NCBI GenBank assembly: GCA_947569705.1
Contig: CANOSP010000018.1
Location: 1 to 34,317 of the forward strand
DNA: 34,317 nt
Reading direction: 5' to 3'
DNA from: an uncultured Erysipelotrichaceae bacterium
GTDB lineage: Bacteria > Bacillota_I > Bacilli_A > Erysipelotrichales > Erysipelotrichaceae
The translations under genes were made by a program, and so were the position numbers. Numbering within the stretch: the first letter of the stretch is position 1; the number at the start of each line of letters is the position of its first letter. Of this stretch, positions 1 through 8,917 are shown piece after piece. The notes below the pieces were generated by a model. That model saw only the letters and a program-made list of their open reading frames with translations. It did no database searches and was not told the origin of the DNA.

Positions 1-2380
1 TTTCATAAAACTTCAAATCTTCTGCGGCAGCTACTCCGACATTGATTGTCACAGGTATTTCCTTTGTACTCCAGTTATCCGATACAGTTACAGTAATATG
101 ATAACTGTTTACTCCTAAATTCGCTGTTGTTTTAATTACTCCTGTATTAGCATCTACACTGAAGAAACTTGCATTTCCTACTCCCGGCTTTAAACCATAG
201 TGATAAGTAGTGGTAGTACCACCGATTGTATCAGGTGTACCAAGTGTTCCGTGAATTGTACCGATAATTCCCCCTGTACTGATATTGGAATCAGAAGCAG
301 TAAAGGTTGGAATTGTAGTATCTGATGAATTAGAATGAGGTGTTACACTTCCGTCTACTTCTCGATAGATCACAATTTCTTTTTCTACAGAAGCAGAATT
401 ATAGTTATCATATCCGCTACTTGGATCATCATCCACCGTTGCTTTGATCTTTACTTTACCGAATGCATTACTTCCCGTATAAGTAATCGCTCCTGTATCA
501 GGATTGATACTGATGAGAGACACATCTCCACCGCTCACACTGTAGGTGATCTTCGTTCCGGTATTTGGATTCGCTGTCGCTGTTTCATTCCACGAAGTAG
601 CGGCATCACTGATTGATTTCTTTGTCTGCGATGGATCATTAAAAGCGATGGATAAATCTGTCTTTTCTACAGTGAAGGATGTACAAACTTTGGTATCAGA
701 TGTAGCTGTTGTAGGATCACCGTTCGCATCTTTCGCACTCACACAAAATTTATAAGTTCCTGCCTTTAATCCCCCGTTCACTAAATCAGGCGCACCGCTC
801 TTGATTTTTACATTCAATGAAGTACTGCTTGAAGCACCACTACTGTTTAAGCCGTCTATTTCAAAGTTTTGATAAGTATTATCTCCGTTAGTTTCCAGTG
901 TGTAAGTTAGTGGCATTACTCCTTGCGGATTGACTGTAATCTTTCCTACTGCTTGTCCTGCATTCACATTCTTACTGAATTCATAATCATTACCGGCACT
1001 CGCTCCACTCTGCGGTGTCTGCGTATAAGTTATTTTATGCGGACTGACTATTTCTAAAGGTAATACATCTGTAATCGCGCTGGAGTCTGCAGGAGCAGTG
1101 CTATTCTCATCATAAGCCTCATTTACAATTCCAATTTTATATTTTCCAATCGGAATACTGGATAAATCCAGTTCATAGGTTCCATTCCCCTTCGCTGCTT
1201 CTAATGGCTGATAATACAAAAAGTCACCATTTTCATTAAAAATTAAAGCTGATACAGTATAAATACCCCCGTTTCCATCACTTCCCACCTGTGCATCTGC
1301 GTTAAGATAAACTGAATTATTCATAACTGTTTTATTTATTACACTATGTGAAGCATTTTCTATTTGATTGAAAACAGTTGAAGCGGTTAAAGAAGAATTT
1401 TCCATTCTTAACTTCATTGGTGAACCGACCGCATCTGAATATAAAGCGGTATAACTGGCAGGAAGATTAGGGATTGTAATATTCGCTAAACCAGTTGATG
1501 TACCCTCACTTATAGCAAATACGGCATCTGCAATATCTATATTGGCAAAAGGGCGTAATGCATATTGCCGTCCGCTTGATTCCAAACCGCTATTAGTGTC
1601 TATACCACTTCCCGCAGGCACATTGGTACCGGTGGAAGCTTCTATATAATAATTTATATATCTTCTAGCACCATTGTCATGGTAAAAGGATCCGCTCCAA
1701 TAATTTTCATTAAATTTAAGGTCATTAAAATTAAGAAATGTAATAAAATTAGCATCACCTATATAAAAACTTCTTTTATTATAACTGGTGCTCAATACAT
1801 TTAAACTACCTTTACAATTAGCTTGCGATAAGCCGATTGATGTCAATAATGGAATTAATTCTCCAGTATTTTGATAGGTAAATATCGTCTGATCTTTCAT
1901 ACTTATTGTTCGATTCACTTGATCAATTACCTGATATAGTTTTGAATTGGTATAAAGGGCATAACTGGATCCGTCACCATTATTTATATAATCTGAAGTT
2001 GTTAGACCGGTTGTGGTATGTCCAATAGATTTTGTTGTGAGCGTTAACCATGAAGTAATTGATTGTAGCTGTGTACATGTACTGTCATATACTGGGCAGT
2101 TATAGCTTGTATAAATAGCTTTCTCAATTAGTTGTAAAGAAATCGGTTCATTGTATTCCGGATTCATCGTTCCCAATAAAACACGATCACCTTTTTGAAA
2201 TTCCACTTGATTAACACTTAAATTCGCTGGTGCTTTATTCACTCTGCCCGTAACCGTCCCACCGGCAATATAGCTATTTGTAGAAGCACTTAAATTATGA
2301 TTGTCATCTTTAGAATACATATATGATATAGAAAGACTACTTAATAAGCAAATAAATAAAACTAAAGATTTTTTAAGCAT
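1..2380 (-). CDS. Large secreted surface protein with cadherin/Ig-like repeats (N-terminal part, runs off the window)
   Basis: Reading the minus strand from the ATG at 2380 gives an open frame of 793 codons with no stop before position 1, so only the N-terminal part is present. The start has a good SD (GGAAAGGAG, 8 bases before ATG). Residues 1-20 form a signal peptide (MLKKSLVLFICLL core, no lipobox seen). Residues ~30-420 are an unrecognised Asn/Ser/Thr-rich domain with a motif RQYALRPFANIDIADAVF that resembles modules I recall from secreted proteins of gut Bacillota. From about residue 445 onward there are tandem beta-type repeats with cadherin-like signatures such as FFSVDANTGVIKTT and ISINPDTGAITYTG, starting near residues 445, 573 and 692. 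An adhesin or cell-wall-associated role is an inference; the C-terminal anchor lies outside the window. The gene sits downstream of a membrane-bound sigma factor gene on the same strand but is separated from it by a terminator. Confidence 0.85.
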   Translation of the reverse strand, partial: MLKKSLVLFICLLSSLSISYMYSKDDNHNLSASTNSYIAGGTVTGRVNKAPANLSVNQVEFQKGDRVLLGTMNPEYNEPISLQLIEKAIYTSYNCPVYDSTCTQLQSITSWLTLTTKSIGHTTTGLTTSDYINNGDGSSYALYTNSKLYQVIDQVNRTISMKDQTIFTYQNTGELIPLLTSIGLSQANCKGSLNVLSTSYNKRSFYIGDANFITFLNFNDLKFNENYWSGSFYHDNGARRYINYYIEASTGTNVPAGSGIDTNSGLESSGRQYALRPFANIDIADAVFAISEGTSTGLANITIPNLPASYTALYSDAVGSPMKLRMENSSLTASTVFNQIENASHSVINKTVMNNSVYLNADAQVGSDGNGGIYTVSALIFNENGDFLYYQPLEAAKGNGTYELDLSSIPIGKYKIGIVNEAYDENSTAPADSSAITDVLPLEIVSPHKITYTQTPQSGASAGNDYEFSKNVNAGQAVGKITVNPQGVMPLTYTLETNGDNTYQNFEIDGLNSSGASSSTSLNVKIKSGAPDLVNGGLKAGTYKFCVSAKDANGDPTTATSDTKVCTSFTVEKTDLSIAFNDPSQTKKSISDAATSWNETATANPNTGTKITYSVSGGDVSLISINPDTGAITYTGSNAFGKVKIKATVDDDPSSGYDNYNSASVEKEIVIYREVDGSVTPHSNSSDTTIPTFTASDSNISTGGIIGTIHGTLGTPDTIGGTTTTYHYGLKPGVGNASFFSVDANTGVIKTTANLGVNSYHITVTVSDNWSTKEIPVTINVGVAAAEDLKFYE

Positions 2381-2415
2381 ATATATTCTCCTTTCCTTCA
2401 CCCATATTGATTCGC

Positions 2416-2445
2416 ATTATAATTAATTTCCAATATATGGAACTA
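2416..2445 (-). promoter_or_regulatory. Possible promoter of the surface protein gene
   Basis: The minus strand has TATAAT at 2421-2416, 36 bases before the ATG. No good TTGACA lies at the right distance upstream (AGTTCC at 17 bases), so the -35 element is poor or the promoter depends on another sigma factor or an activator. A short inverted motif, TTCC-N7-GGAA, lies just upstream of the -10. Confidence 0.35.
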
Positions 2446-2455
2446 TTCCTGCCAA

Positions 2456-2499
2456 ACAAAAAAATCCCCGATTACACCTTACAGACAAGATGAAATCAG
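2456..2499 (-). terminator. Rho-independent terminator of the sigma factor gene
   Basis: On the minus strand CTGATTTCATCTT (2499-2487) pairs with AAGGTGTAATCGG (2480-2468) across a 6-base loop, with one T-T mismatch and two G-U pairs, and is followed by GGATTTTTTTG. It separates the sigma factor gene from the surface protein gene. Confidence 0.7.
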
Positions 2500-2536
2500 A
2501 GTCAGTTCGATTTTTTTTAATCCGATCAAACTTTTT

Positions 2537-3574
2537 TTATAATAAACCAAGATACGCTGCTTCCCAGCCTATTTCCTGTAAGCGGCGATAATAAGAACAG
2601 TTGCTTGATTTTAATGCATCATACAGCGGTTTAAGATGATATAATTCTTCCTTGCTCATTGCTTTTAATTCAACCTCACAATGCGCAAAAACAAGTAATG
2701 AATAATAAACCTGATAAGGAGATTTATAAGTTACACCGTCAAGTTCTAAGGGTTCAAAAATCTGTTCATTTTCTAAATAGCGCATATGCGAATCCGTTGG
2801 TTTCAAATAAGACAATACACCGGCAGAAAGTGCAATCACAAGGGATAATGCACCGATAGCGATTGCTTGTAATACATTTCCTGAAAATGTGTTTTTTATT
2901 TTTCCCAAAAAGCTTGTTTCGATTACGGGAGAACCCATACCGATGTCAAAGGCATGAAAGAAAGCCGCGGTTAAAATACCCGGTGTAATCTCTTTGAAAT
3001 CCAGTTGGACACCCTCTTTTTTCTCATACTCTACCACTTTCTTCTTCAATAAATTACGTGCCGCAAATAATCGCGATTTTACCGTACCTACCGGCATATC
3101 CATAATTTCAGCGACTTCTTCCATACTTAATTCCCGATAATATGTCAGAATTAACAGTATACGATATTTCTGCGGTAATTCATCGATTAAGCTGTTTAAA
3201 ACATCTATATCACTTTGCCTGCGATTCGCTTCTTTAGGCATCAAATACTCACGATATTCTGCTTCATTGTTTAACATACTGCTGGTATCCGGATCCACAG
3301 AAACATCCTTGCGGCGCGCAAATAAGTTATAGCACTTATTTACAATCATACGATGAAGCCAAACATCAAATGTCTTTGGATCCTTCAGCTGTTTAATTGA
3401 GCGATGAACTTGAATAAACGTCTGTTGTGCAATCTCTTTTGCATCATCATCGCTTTTACAAATGCGATAAGCACTATAATAAACAGACTGATAAAGCTGT
3501 TCAAATAAAAGATTAAAGGCTTCTTCATTTCCTGCCTGTATCTGTAAAATCAATGATGCATCTGTCTTATTCAT
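2537..3574 (-). CDS. ECF-type sigma factor with C-terminal transmembrane anchor and outer domain
   Basis: 345 residues from the ATG at 3574, chosen because AGGAGTG lies 7-9 bases upstream; an in-frame ATG 17 codons earlier (3625) has no SD and precedes a TTGACA/TATTCT promoter. Residues ~14-90 match sigma region 2 (AKEIAQQTFIQVHRSI, FDVWLHRMIVNKC). Residues ~125-180 match region 4 with its helix-turn-helix (LSMEEVAEIMDMPVGTVKSR). The usual ECF protein ends near there. This one continues through a linker to a hydrophobic helix at ~224-247 (VLQAIAIGALSLVIALSAGV) and then ~98 residues that should lie outside the membrane. No anti-sigma gene is adjacent. Inference: the tail anchors and may control the factor, replacing a separate anti-sigma protein. 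The downstream surface protein gene is a candidate target. Family assignment is sure; regulation is not. Confidence 0.9.
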   Translation of the reverse strand: MNKTDASLILQIQAGNEEAFNLLFEQLYQSVYYSAYRICKSDDDAKEIAQQTFIQVHRSIKQLKDPKTFDVWLHRMIVNKCYNLFARRKDVSVDPDTSSMLNNEAEYREYLMPKEANRRQSDIDVLNSLIDELPQKYRILLILTYYRELSMEEVAEIMDMPVGTVKSRLFAARNLLKKKVVEYEKKEGVQLDFKEITPGILTAAFFHAFDIGMGSPVIETSFLGKIKNTFSGNVLQAIAIGALSLVIALSAGVLSYLKPTDSHMRYLENEQIFEPLELDGVTYKSPYQVYYSLLVFAHCEVELKAMSKEELYHLKPLYDALKSSNCSYYRRLQEIGWEAAYLGLL

Positions 3575-3592
3575 AGAATCACTCCTGTAATA

Positions 3593-3621
3593 AGAATACA
3601 AATAACTAAAGCATTTGTCAA
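3593..3621 (-). promoter_or_regulatory. Promoter of the sigma factor gene
   Basis: Minus strand TTGACA (3621-3616), 17-base spacer, TATTCT (3598-3593). Transcription would start around 3586, leaving a very short leader that barely includes the SD. A second TATAAT at 3652-3647 lacks a convincing -35 and is the alternative. Confidence 0.6.
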
Positions 3622-3652
3622 TCAAAAATTTTACGAGATGTAAATAATTATA

Positions 3653-4261
3653 TCAAATAAAAGGTTTTATAAACAGGAAAGATGAGAAATATTGTTTGAT
3701 ATACACAGTGTGTCTTTAATCGCAATTATTCTTATTGATATAAAAATAAAAATGAAAAATTGTGCAAAAACAGCTGTGTTTTATTCGATGAGATTGCCGA
3801 TAACGAAAATCTATGTAATAATAAATATTTGATGTATGTAATGAAATGAGCAACCGTTTTCACCAAAGAAAGCAAGGATAAAAAAACAATATATACTTAA
3901 TTTAACATCAAAAAAACTAAGCAGTATTTATAAGTAAATGAATACTTTATCAATTAATTATATTAAAAATGCATATGACAGTAAAATCGCTGAATTAATC
4001 ACGTTGAATCTTTTCAGTAAACACAAATATTTATCGATGATACGAATAAAACGGAATGCTTCTTTGGCTTCATTTAACGCTCACAGAGAGTGATTTCTTA
4101 AGATACAACTCTTTAATCACAAATAATCATTTGATCTTTCTGTGCCTTTCATTGATGCTCTCTCAGTGAGTTTTTACGCAGCCAGAGATGAGTCAGAAAA
4201 CATATGATATGATGAAGTGTGTCATCAATTATCATAACAAACAACAGCACAGTCAGCCAAA
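3653..4261. other. AT-rich intergenic region, no gene seen
   Basis: About 600 bases between the tuf terminator and the sigma factor promoter. No open frame with an SD and no recognisable RNA gene was seen on either strand. The only structure noted is an imperfect 13-base inverted repeat (4080-4092 with 4158-4170) followed by TTTTT on the plus strand. Confidence 0.6.
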
Positions 4262-4292
4262 GCAATAAGAAAAAGAGTGCCGAAGCACTCTT
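4262..4292 (-). terminator. Terminator of the str operon, after tuf
   Basis: On the minus strand AAGAGTGC-TTCG-GCACTCTT is a perfect 8-base stem with a stable tetraloop, followed by TTTCTTATT. It lies 14 bases past the tuf stop codon. Confidence 0.92.
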
Positions 4293-4305
4293 ATATAATC
4301 ATTTC

Positions 4306-5490
4306 TTATTTAATGACTTCAGTTACGTTACCGGAACCAACTGTACGTCCACCCTCACGGATAGAGAACTTAGTGTTGTTTTCGATAGCGATCGGAGCGA
4401 TCAATTCAACAGTCATTTCTACGTTGTCGCCCGGCATAACCATGTCAGTGCCTTCCGGCAAAGTGATAACGCCTGTAACGTCAGTTGTACGGAAGTAGAA
4501 CTGAGGACGGTAGTTAGAAACGAACGGTGTATGACGTCCACCTTCTTCTTTAGTCAAGATATAAACCTGAGCTTTGAAGTTTGTGTGCGGATTAACAGAT
4601 CCCGGTTTTGCAAGTACCTGTCCACGCTGAATTTCATCACGGTTGATACCACGTAACAACGCACCGATGTTATCGCCGGCCTGTGCTACGTCTAACTGTT
4701 TACGGAACATTTCCAATCCGGTAATAACAGTCTTGCGAGTTTCGTGAATACCTACGATTTCAACTTCCTCACTTAACTTAACTTCACCACGCTCAACACG
4801 GCCTGTCGCAACAGTACCACGTCCGGTGATAGTCATAACGTCTTCTACAGACATCAAGAAAGGCTTGTCAGTTTCACGAACCGGATCAGGTACGAATTCG
4901 TCTACAGCTGCCATTAACTCTTGGATAGCGCCTACATAGTTTGCATCACCTTCCAATGCCTTTAATGCAGAACCGCGGATAACCGGAGCGTTGTCTCCGT
5001 CAAATCCGTACTCGCTTAATAATTCACGAACTTCCATTTCAACAAGGTCAACCAATTCTTCATCATCAACCATGTCGCATTTGTTCAAGAATACAACGAT
5101 GTAAGGTACACCTACCTGACGAGCAAGCAAGATATGCTCACGAGTCTGAGGCATAGGACCGTCAGATGCAGCAACAACTAAGATTGCACCATCCATCTGA
5201 GCAGCACCGGTGATCATGTTCTTAACGTAGTCAGCATGTCCCGGGCAGTCAACGTGAGCATAGTGACGATTAGCAGTCTGATACTCAACGTGTGCAGTAT
5301 TGATTGTAATACCACGTTCTTTTTCTTCAGGAGCACCGTCAATCTGATCATATGCAGTTGCCTGTGCCATACCGTCTTTTGCAAGTACGTTTGTGATCGC
5401 AGCAGTTAAAGTAGTTTTACCGTGATCGACGTGTCCGATAGTTCCAATATTCACATGGGTTTTGGAACGGTCAAATTTTTCTTTAGCCAT
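4306..5490 (-). CDS. tuf: Elongation factor Tu
   Basis: 394 residues, the usual length. EF-Tu is the GTPase that delivers aminoacyl-tRNA to the ribosomal A site. The G-domain motifs are visible: GHVDHGKT near residues 18-25, DCPGHADYV near 80, NKCDMVDD near 135 and SALKALEG near 173. Domains 2 and 3 follow, with [20 protein letters not shown] and the C-terminal TEVIK. The start has AAGGAGGAC upstream. It is the last gene of rpsL-rpsG-fusA-tuf, 72 bases after fusA, and ends at a strong terminator. No separate promoter was seen in the fusA-tuf gap. Only one copy is present in the window. Confidence 0.98.
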   Translation of the reverse strand: MAKEKFDRSKTHVNIGTIGHVDHGKTTLTAAITNVLAKDGMAQATAYDQIDGAPEEKERGITINTAHVEYQTANRHYAHVDCPGHADYVKNMITGAAQMDGAILVVAASDGPMPQTREHILLARQVGVPYIVVFLNKCDMVDDEELVDLVEMEVRELLSEYGFDGDNAPVIRGSALKALEGDANYVGAIQELMAAVDEFVPDPVRETDKPFLMSVEDVMTITGRGTVATGRVERGEVKLSEEVEIVGIHETRKTVITGLEMFRKQLDVAQAGDNIGALLRGINRDEIQRGQVLAKPGSVNPHTNFKAQVYILTKEEGGRHTPFVSNYRPQFYFRTTDVTGVITLPEGTDMVMPGDNVEMTVELIAPIAIENNTKFSIREGGRTVGSGNVTEVIK

Positions 5491-5562
5491 TTTTAAAATG
5501 TCCTCCTTAGTTTATTTCATTCTCAGATATATTTTAATTCAAACGCTTCATAAAAGCAACAA

Positions 5563-7641
5563 TTAATTGTCAGAACTGTTGTTTTTAATGATCTTTTCCG
5601 CAATACTCTTAGGTACTTCGGCATAATGGTCGAATTTCATCGAGTAGTTACCGCGTCCCTGCGTAAAGCTGCGCAGATCGGTAACGTATCCGAACATTTC
5701 AGAAAGCGGAATCATAGACTTAACAATAATCGCATTTCCGCGCTCTTCCTGATCGGTAATGCTTCCGCGTCTTGAGCTTACATCACCCATTACAGAACCT
5801 AAGTATTCCTGCGGTGCTGTAACTTCAACTTCCATGATCGGTTCAAGGATTACCGGTTTACATTTCTTTCCGGCTTCCTTCAATGCCATAGAAGCTGCGA
5901 TTTTGTATGCCATTTCGGATGAATCGACATCATGGTAGGAACCGTCAAATAAGGTTGCCTTAATATCGATAACAGGATAGCCTGCGACCATACCGCGATC
6001 TAATGCATCTTCCAAACCTTCCTGAGTCGGTTTGATGTATTCACGAGGTACGCTTCCGCCGACAGTCGCATCAACGAATTCAAAGCCTTTACCTTCTTCA
6101 TTCGGTTCAAACTTGATCCAAACGTGTCCGTACTGACCGCGACCGCCTGACTGTTTGATGTATTTACCTTCACAATCGGCAGTTGCGCGAATTGTTTCAC
6201 GGTAAGCAACCTGCGGCTGTCCGACATTGGCTTCTACCTTAAATTCACGACGCAAACGATCGACGATGATGTCAAGGTGCAGCTCACCGACACCGGCGAT
6301 GATCGTCTGACCTGTTTCTTGATCAGTATATGTTTTGAATGTAGGATCTTCCTCAGCCAATTTAGACAATGCAAGACCCATCTTATCCTGGTCAGCCTTT
6401 GTTTTCGGCTCTAATGACATACGGATCACAGGCTCAGGGAATACCATGGATTCCAAGATAACCTGTGAATTTTCATCACACAATGTATCTCCGGTTCCGG
6501 TATCCTTCAAACCTACGGCTGCCGCAATGTCACCGGCATAAACCATTTCGATTTCCTTACGAGCATTCGCATGCATCTGCACGATACGTCCGAAACGCTC
6601 TTTTTTACCCTTAGTAGAGTTATATACATAGCTTCCTGCTTTCGCTGTACCTGAGTACACACGGAAGTAAGCAAGTTTTCCGACAAACGGATCGGTTGCG
6701 ATCTTAAATGCCAATGCGGAGAACGGTTCCTCATCGCTTGAATTACGAACGATTTCGTTTCCGTCCATATCGGTACCCTTAATCGCAGGTACATCTAACG
6801 GTGAAGGCAGATAATCGATAACTGCATCAAGCACCATCTGTACACCCTTGTTTTTATATGCAGAACCACATAATACCGGGAAGAAATCACCGGCGCAGAC
6901 TGCTTTACGAAGCACTTTTTTGATCATCGGCACATCAGGTTCTTCACCCTCTAATACCATCATCATGAAGTCTTCATCATAATCTGCAAGATATTCCAAC
7001 AGTTTTGCACGATATTCTTCGCACAAATCCTTTAAATCTTCAGGAACCTCTGCTTCTTGAATTTCCGTACCTAAATCATTGGTGTAAATTTCAGCCTTAC
7101 GCTCAATAATATCAACAATACCGGTAAATGTGCTTTCCGCACCGATCGGTAATTGAATCGGGCAGGATTTTGCGCCTAAACGATCAACGATCGTACCGCA
7201 AGACATCAAGAAATCGGCACCTGTCGCATCCATCTTATTACAGAATACGATACGAGGCACACCGTAAGTAGTTGCCTGACGCCAAACAGTTTCTGTCTGC
7301 GGCTCAACACCTGCTTTCGCATCAAGTACGGTTACCGCACCGTCAAGTACACGCAGTGAACGCTCTACCTCAACGGTAAAGTCCACGTGACCTGGAGTAT
7401 CGATAATGTTGATACGATGTTCTTTCCACTGTGCAGTGGTTGCGGCAGAAGTGATGGTAATACCACGCTCCTGCTCCTGTGCCATCCAGTCCATCGTAGA
7501 AGCTCCGTCATGAGTTTCACCGATTTTATGGTTGACACCGGTATAATACAGAATACGCTCTGTAGTTGTTGTTTTTCCGGCATCGATGTGAGCCATGATA
7601 CCAATATTACGAGTTTTTTCTAATGAAAATGCGCGTCCCAT
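5563..7641 (-). CDS. fusA: Elongation factor G
   Basis: 692 residues, typical for the bacterial translocase EF-G, the GTPase that moves tRNA and mRNA through the ribosome. Residues ~10-70 carry the G-domain motifs [13 protein letters not shown] and [10 protein letters not shown], then [21 protein letters not shown] and [10 protein letters not shown]. Domain II (~300-400), domain III, domain IV ([28 protein letters not shown]) and domain V (MGDVSSRRG) follow in normal order. The start lies 17 bases after the rpsG stop. This is fusA of the str operon rather than a tetracycline-resistance or EF-G2 paralogue, judged by context and length. Confidence 0.98.
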   Translation of the reverse strand: MGRAFSLEKTRNIGIMAHIDAGKTTTTERILYYTGVNHKIGETHDGASTMDWMAQEQERGITITSAATTAQWKEHRINIIDTPGHVDFTVEVERSLRVLDGAVTVLDAKAGVEPQTETVWRQATTYGVPRIVFCNKMDATGADFLMSCGTIVDRLGAKSCPIQLPIGAESTFTGIVDIIERKAEIYTNDLGTEIQEAEVPEDLKDLCEEYRAKLLEYLADYDEDFMMMVLEGEEPDVPMIKKVLRKAVCAGDFFPVLCGSAYKNKGVQMVLDAVIDYLPSPLDVPAIKGTDMDGNEIVRNSSDEEPFSALAFKIATDPFVGKLAYFRVYSGTAKAGSYVYNSTKGKKERFGRIVQMHANARKEIEMVYAGDIAAAVGLKDTGTGDTLCDENSQVILESMVFPEPVIRMSLEPKTKADQDKMGLALSKLAEEDPTFKTYTDQETGQTIIAGVGELHLDIIVDRLRREFKVEANVGQPQVAYRETIRATADCEGKYIKQSGGRGQYGHVWIKFEPNEEGKGFEFVDATVGGSVPREYIKPTQEGLEDALDRGMVAGYPVIDIKATLFDGSYHDVDSSEMAYKIAASMALKEAGKKCKPVILEPIMEVEVTAPQEYLGSVMGDVSSRRGSITDQEERGNAIIVKSMIPLSEMFGYVTDLRSFTQGRGNYSMKFDHYAEVPKSIAEKIIKNNSSDN

Positions 7642-7658
7642 TTTTCATGACTCCCTTC

Positions 7659-8129
7659 TTACCAGCGGTAGTGAGCAAATGCTTTATTTGCTTCTGCCAT
7701 TTTGTGAGTATCCTCACGTTTTTTCACAGATGCTCCGCTTCCGTTAGCGGCATCCATAATTTCAGCAGCAAGACGCTGTTCCATTGTTTTTTCGTTGCGC
7801 AGACGAGCGTAATTTACGATCCAACGCAGCCCCAATGTCAAACGTCTTTCCTGAGATACTTCAACCGGTACCTGATAGTTGGCACCGCCGACACGACGAA
7901 CCTTAAGTTCCAACATCGGCATAACATTTTCTAACGCTTCCTCGAATACTTCCATCGGTTTGCGTCCTGTTTTTACTTCAATAATATCAAACGCATTGTA
8001 CAGAATCTTCTGTGCAACTCCTCTTTTTCCATCAATCATGATTTTATTGATTAAACGAGTAACCAATTTGGAGTTATAAATCGGATCGACTAATACATCG
8101 CGTTTGGCAATATGTCCTTTTCTGGGCAT
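7659..8129 (-). CDS. rpsG: Small ribosomal subunit protein S7
   Basis: 156 residues, the usual size. S7 nucleates assembly of the 30S head by binding the 3' domain of 16S rRNA. The sequence [16 protein letters not shown] is a typical start, and [24 protein letters not shown] and LRWIVNYAR are core S7 segments. The gene lies 26 bases after rpsL. In E. coli S7 represses its own operon by binding between rpsL and rpsG; this short gap shows no clear equivalent. Confidence 0.97.
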   Translation of the reverse strand: MPRKGHIAKRDVLVDPIYNSKLVTRLINKIMIDGKRGVAQKILYNAFDIIEVKTGRKPMEVFEEALENVMPMLELKVRRVGGANYQVPVEVSQERRLTLGLRWIVNYARLRNEKTMEQRLAAEIMDAANGSGASVKKREDTHKMAEANKAFAHYRW

Positions 8130-8155
8130 GTGTATCCTCCTTTCATCATTGATGG

Positions 8156-8578
8156 CTATTTTTTAGCTTCTTTAGGTTTCTTTGCTCCGTATAATGAACG
8201 GCTCTGATTTCTGTCCGCAACACCTGCGCAGTCCAATGTACCGCGGATAATGTGGTAACGAACACCCGGAAGGTCCTTAACACGACCTCCGCGAATCAAG
8301 ACAACGCTATGCTCCTGCAAGTTATGTCCTTTGCCCGGGATATAAGCAGTTACCTCCATACCGTTACTCAAGCGAACACGCGCATATTTACGAAGTGCTG
8401 AGTTCGGTTTCTTCGGTGTCATCGTACCCACACGAGTACAAACTCCGCGCTTCTGCGGTGCGCTCAAGTTGGTAGGGCGGCGCTTTAATGAGTTGAATCC
8501 TCTGTTTAGAGCCGGTGATTTCGATACATTAACGCTCTTTTCACGACCTTTACGAATTAACTGGTTGATTGTTGGCAT
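8156..8578 (-). CDS. rpsL: Small ribosomal subunit protein S12
   Basis: 140 residues from the ATG at 8578. This start is chosen because AAGGAGGATATT lies immediately upstream and [12 protein letters not shown] is the universal S12 N-terminus; an in-frame start at 8602 has no SD. S12 lies at the decoding centre. The streptomycin-site lysines are wild-type: [11 protein letters not shown] (E. coli Lys42 region) and [13 protein letters not shown] (Lys87 region). It is the first gene of the str operon, downstream of its own promoter and a leader with two hairpins. Confidence 0.97.
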   Translation of the reverse strand: MPTINQLIRKGREKSVNVSKSPALNRGFNSLKRRPTNLSAPQKRGVCTRVGTMTPKKPNSALRKYARVRLSNGMEVTAYIPGKGHNLQEHSVVLIRGGRVKDLPGVRYHIIRGTLDCAGVADRNQSRSLYGAKKPKEAKK

Positions 8579-8596
8579 AATATCCTCCTTTCTCTT

Positions 8597-8654
8597 ACAC
8601 ACAATTCCTGGTGTGTCATTTTGAAGTGTAAATTTTATTCTCCTTGCGGAGAAT
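8597..8654 (-). promoter_or_regulatory. Structured rpsL leader (two hairpins)
   Basis: Two stems lie between the promoter and the rpsL SD. ATTCTCC-GCAA-GGAGAAT (8654-8637) is perfect with a GNRA-type loop. ACACAC-N8-GTGTGT (8616-8597) is a 6-base stem ending just before AAAGGAGG. Neither is followed by a U run, so these are not simple terminators. Control of translation or mRNA stability is possible but not shown. Confidence 0.5.
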
Positions 8655-8673
8655 CCAGAACACTTTCTTATAT

Positions 8674-8702
8674 ATGATAATGCATTCGTATCAGATTGTC
8701 AA
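8674..8702 (-). promoter_or_regulatory. Promoter of the rpsL-rpsG-fusA-tuf operon
   Basis: Minus strand TTGACA (8702-8697), 17-base spacer, TATCAT (8679-8674). The match to a vegetative promoter is nearly perfect, and it lies about 100 bases upstream of the rpsL start. Confidence 0.85.
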
Positions 8703-8872
8703 TTATTTTTTTAATGAATTTAACTATTTTTCACACAATATCCTATGCCTTTCCGGTAGCCTTATAAAATTGCATCATTTACAATGCAAAAGTGTGAGTT
8801 GATCTTTGAAATCAAGGGCCTTAACGCATATTCAATTCAGTAACTTTAAGAATATTTGATCCGTACCCGTAC
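8703..8872. other. Intergenic region between rpoC terminator and rpsL promoter
   Basis: About 170 bases with no gene. TGCATT and AATGCA copies near 8771-8786 form a small inverted repeat (TGCATCATTTACAATGCA on the plus strand). Nothing else could be assigned. Confidence 0.5.
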
Positions 8873-8917
8873 ATAAAAGAAAGTCTCCTTTCACAGCTTT
8901 CGCTGTTACTCAGAGAC
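8873..8917 (-). terminator. Terminator overlapping the rpoC stop codon
   Basis: On the minus strand GTCTC (8917-8913) pairs with GAGAC (8887-8883), enclosing an inner hairpin ACAGC-GAAA-GCTGT, followed by TTTCTTTT. The rpoC TAA stop lies inside the structure. It separates rpoBC from the str operon. Confidence 0.65.

Noticed and set aside
335-755. Two plus-strand open frames inside the surface protein region
   Set aside because: They have no SD and lie opposite a continuous 793-codon minus-strand frame with a signal peptide and repeats.
2510-2540. Plus-strand terminator shape (GTTCGAT with ATCAAAC, then seven T)
   Set aside because: No plus-strand gene ends here and one pair is mismatched; the T run is explained by AT-rich sequence.
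3575-3625. 17-codon N-terminal extension of the sigma factor
   Set aside because: It has no SD and lies within and upstream of the likely promoter; the ATG at 3574 has AGGAGTG.
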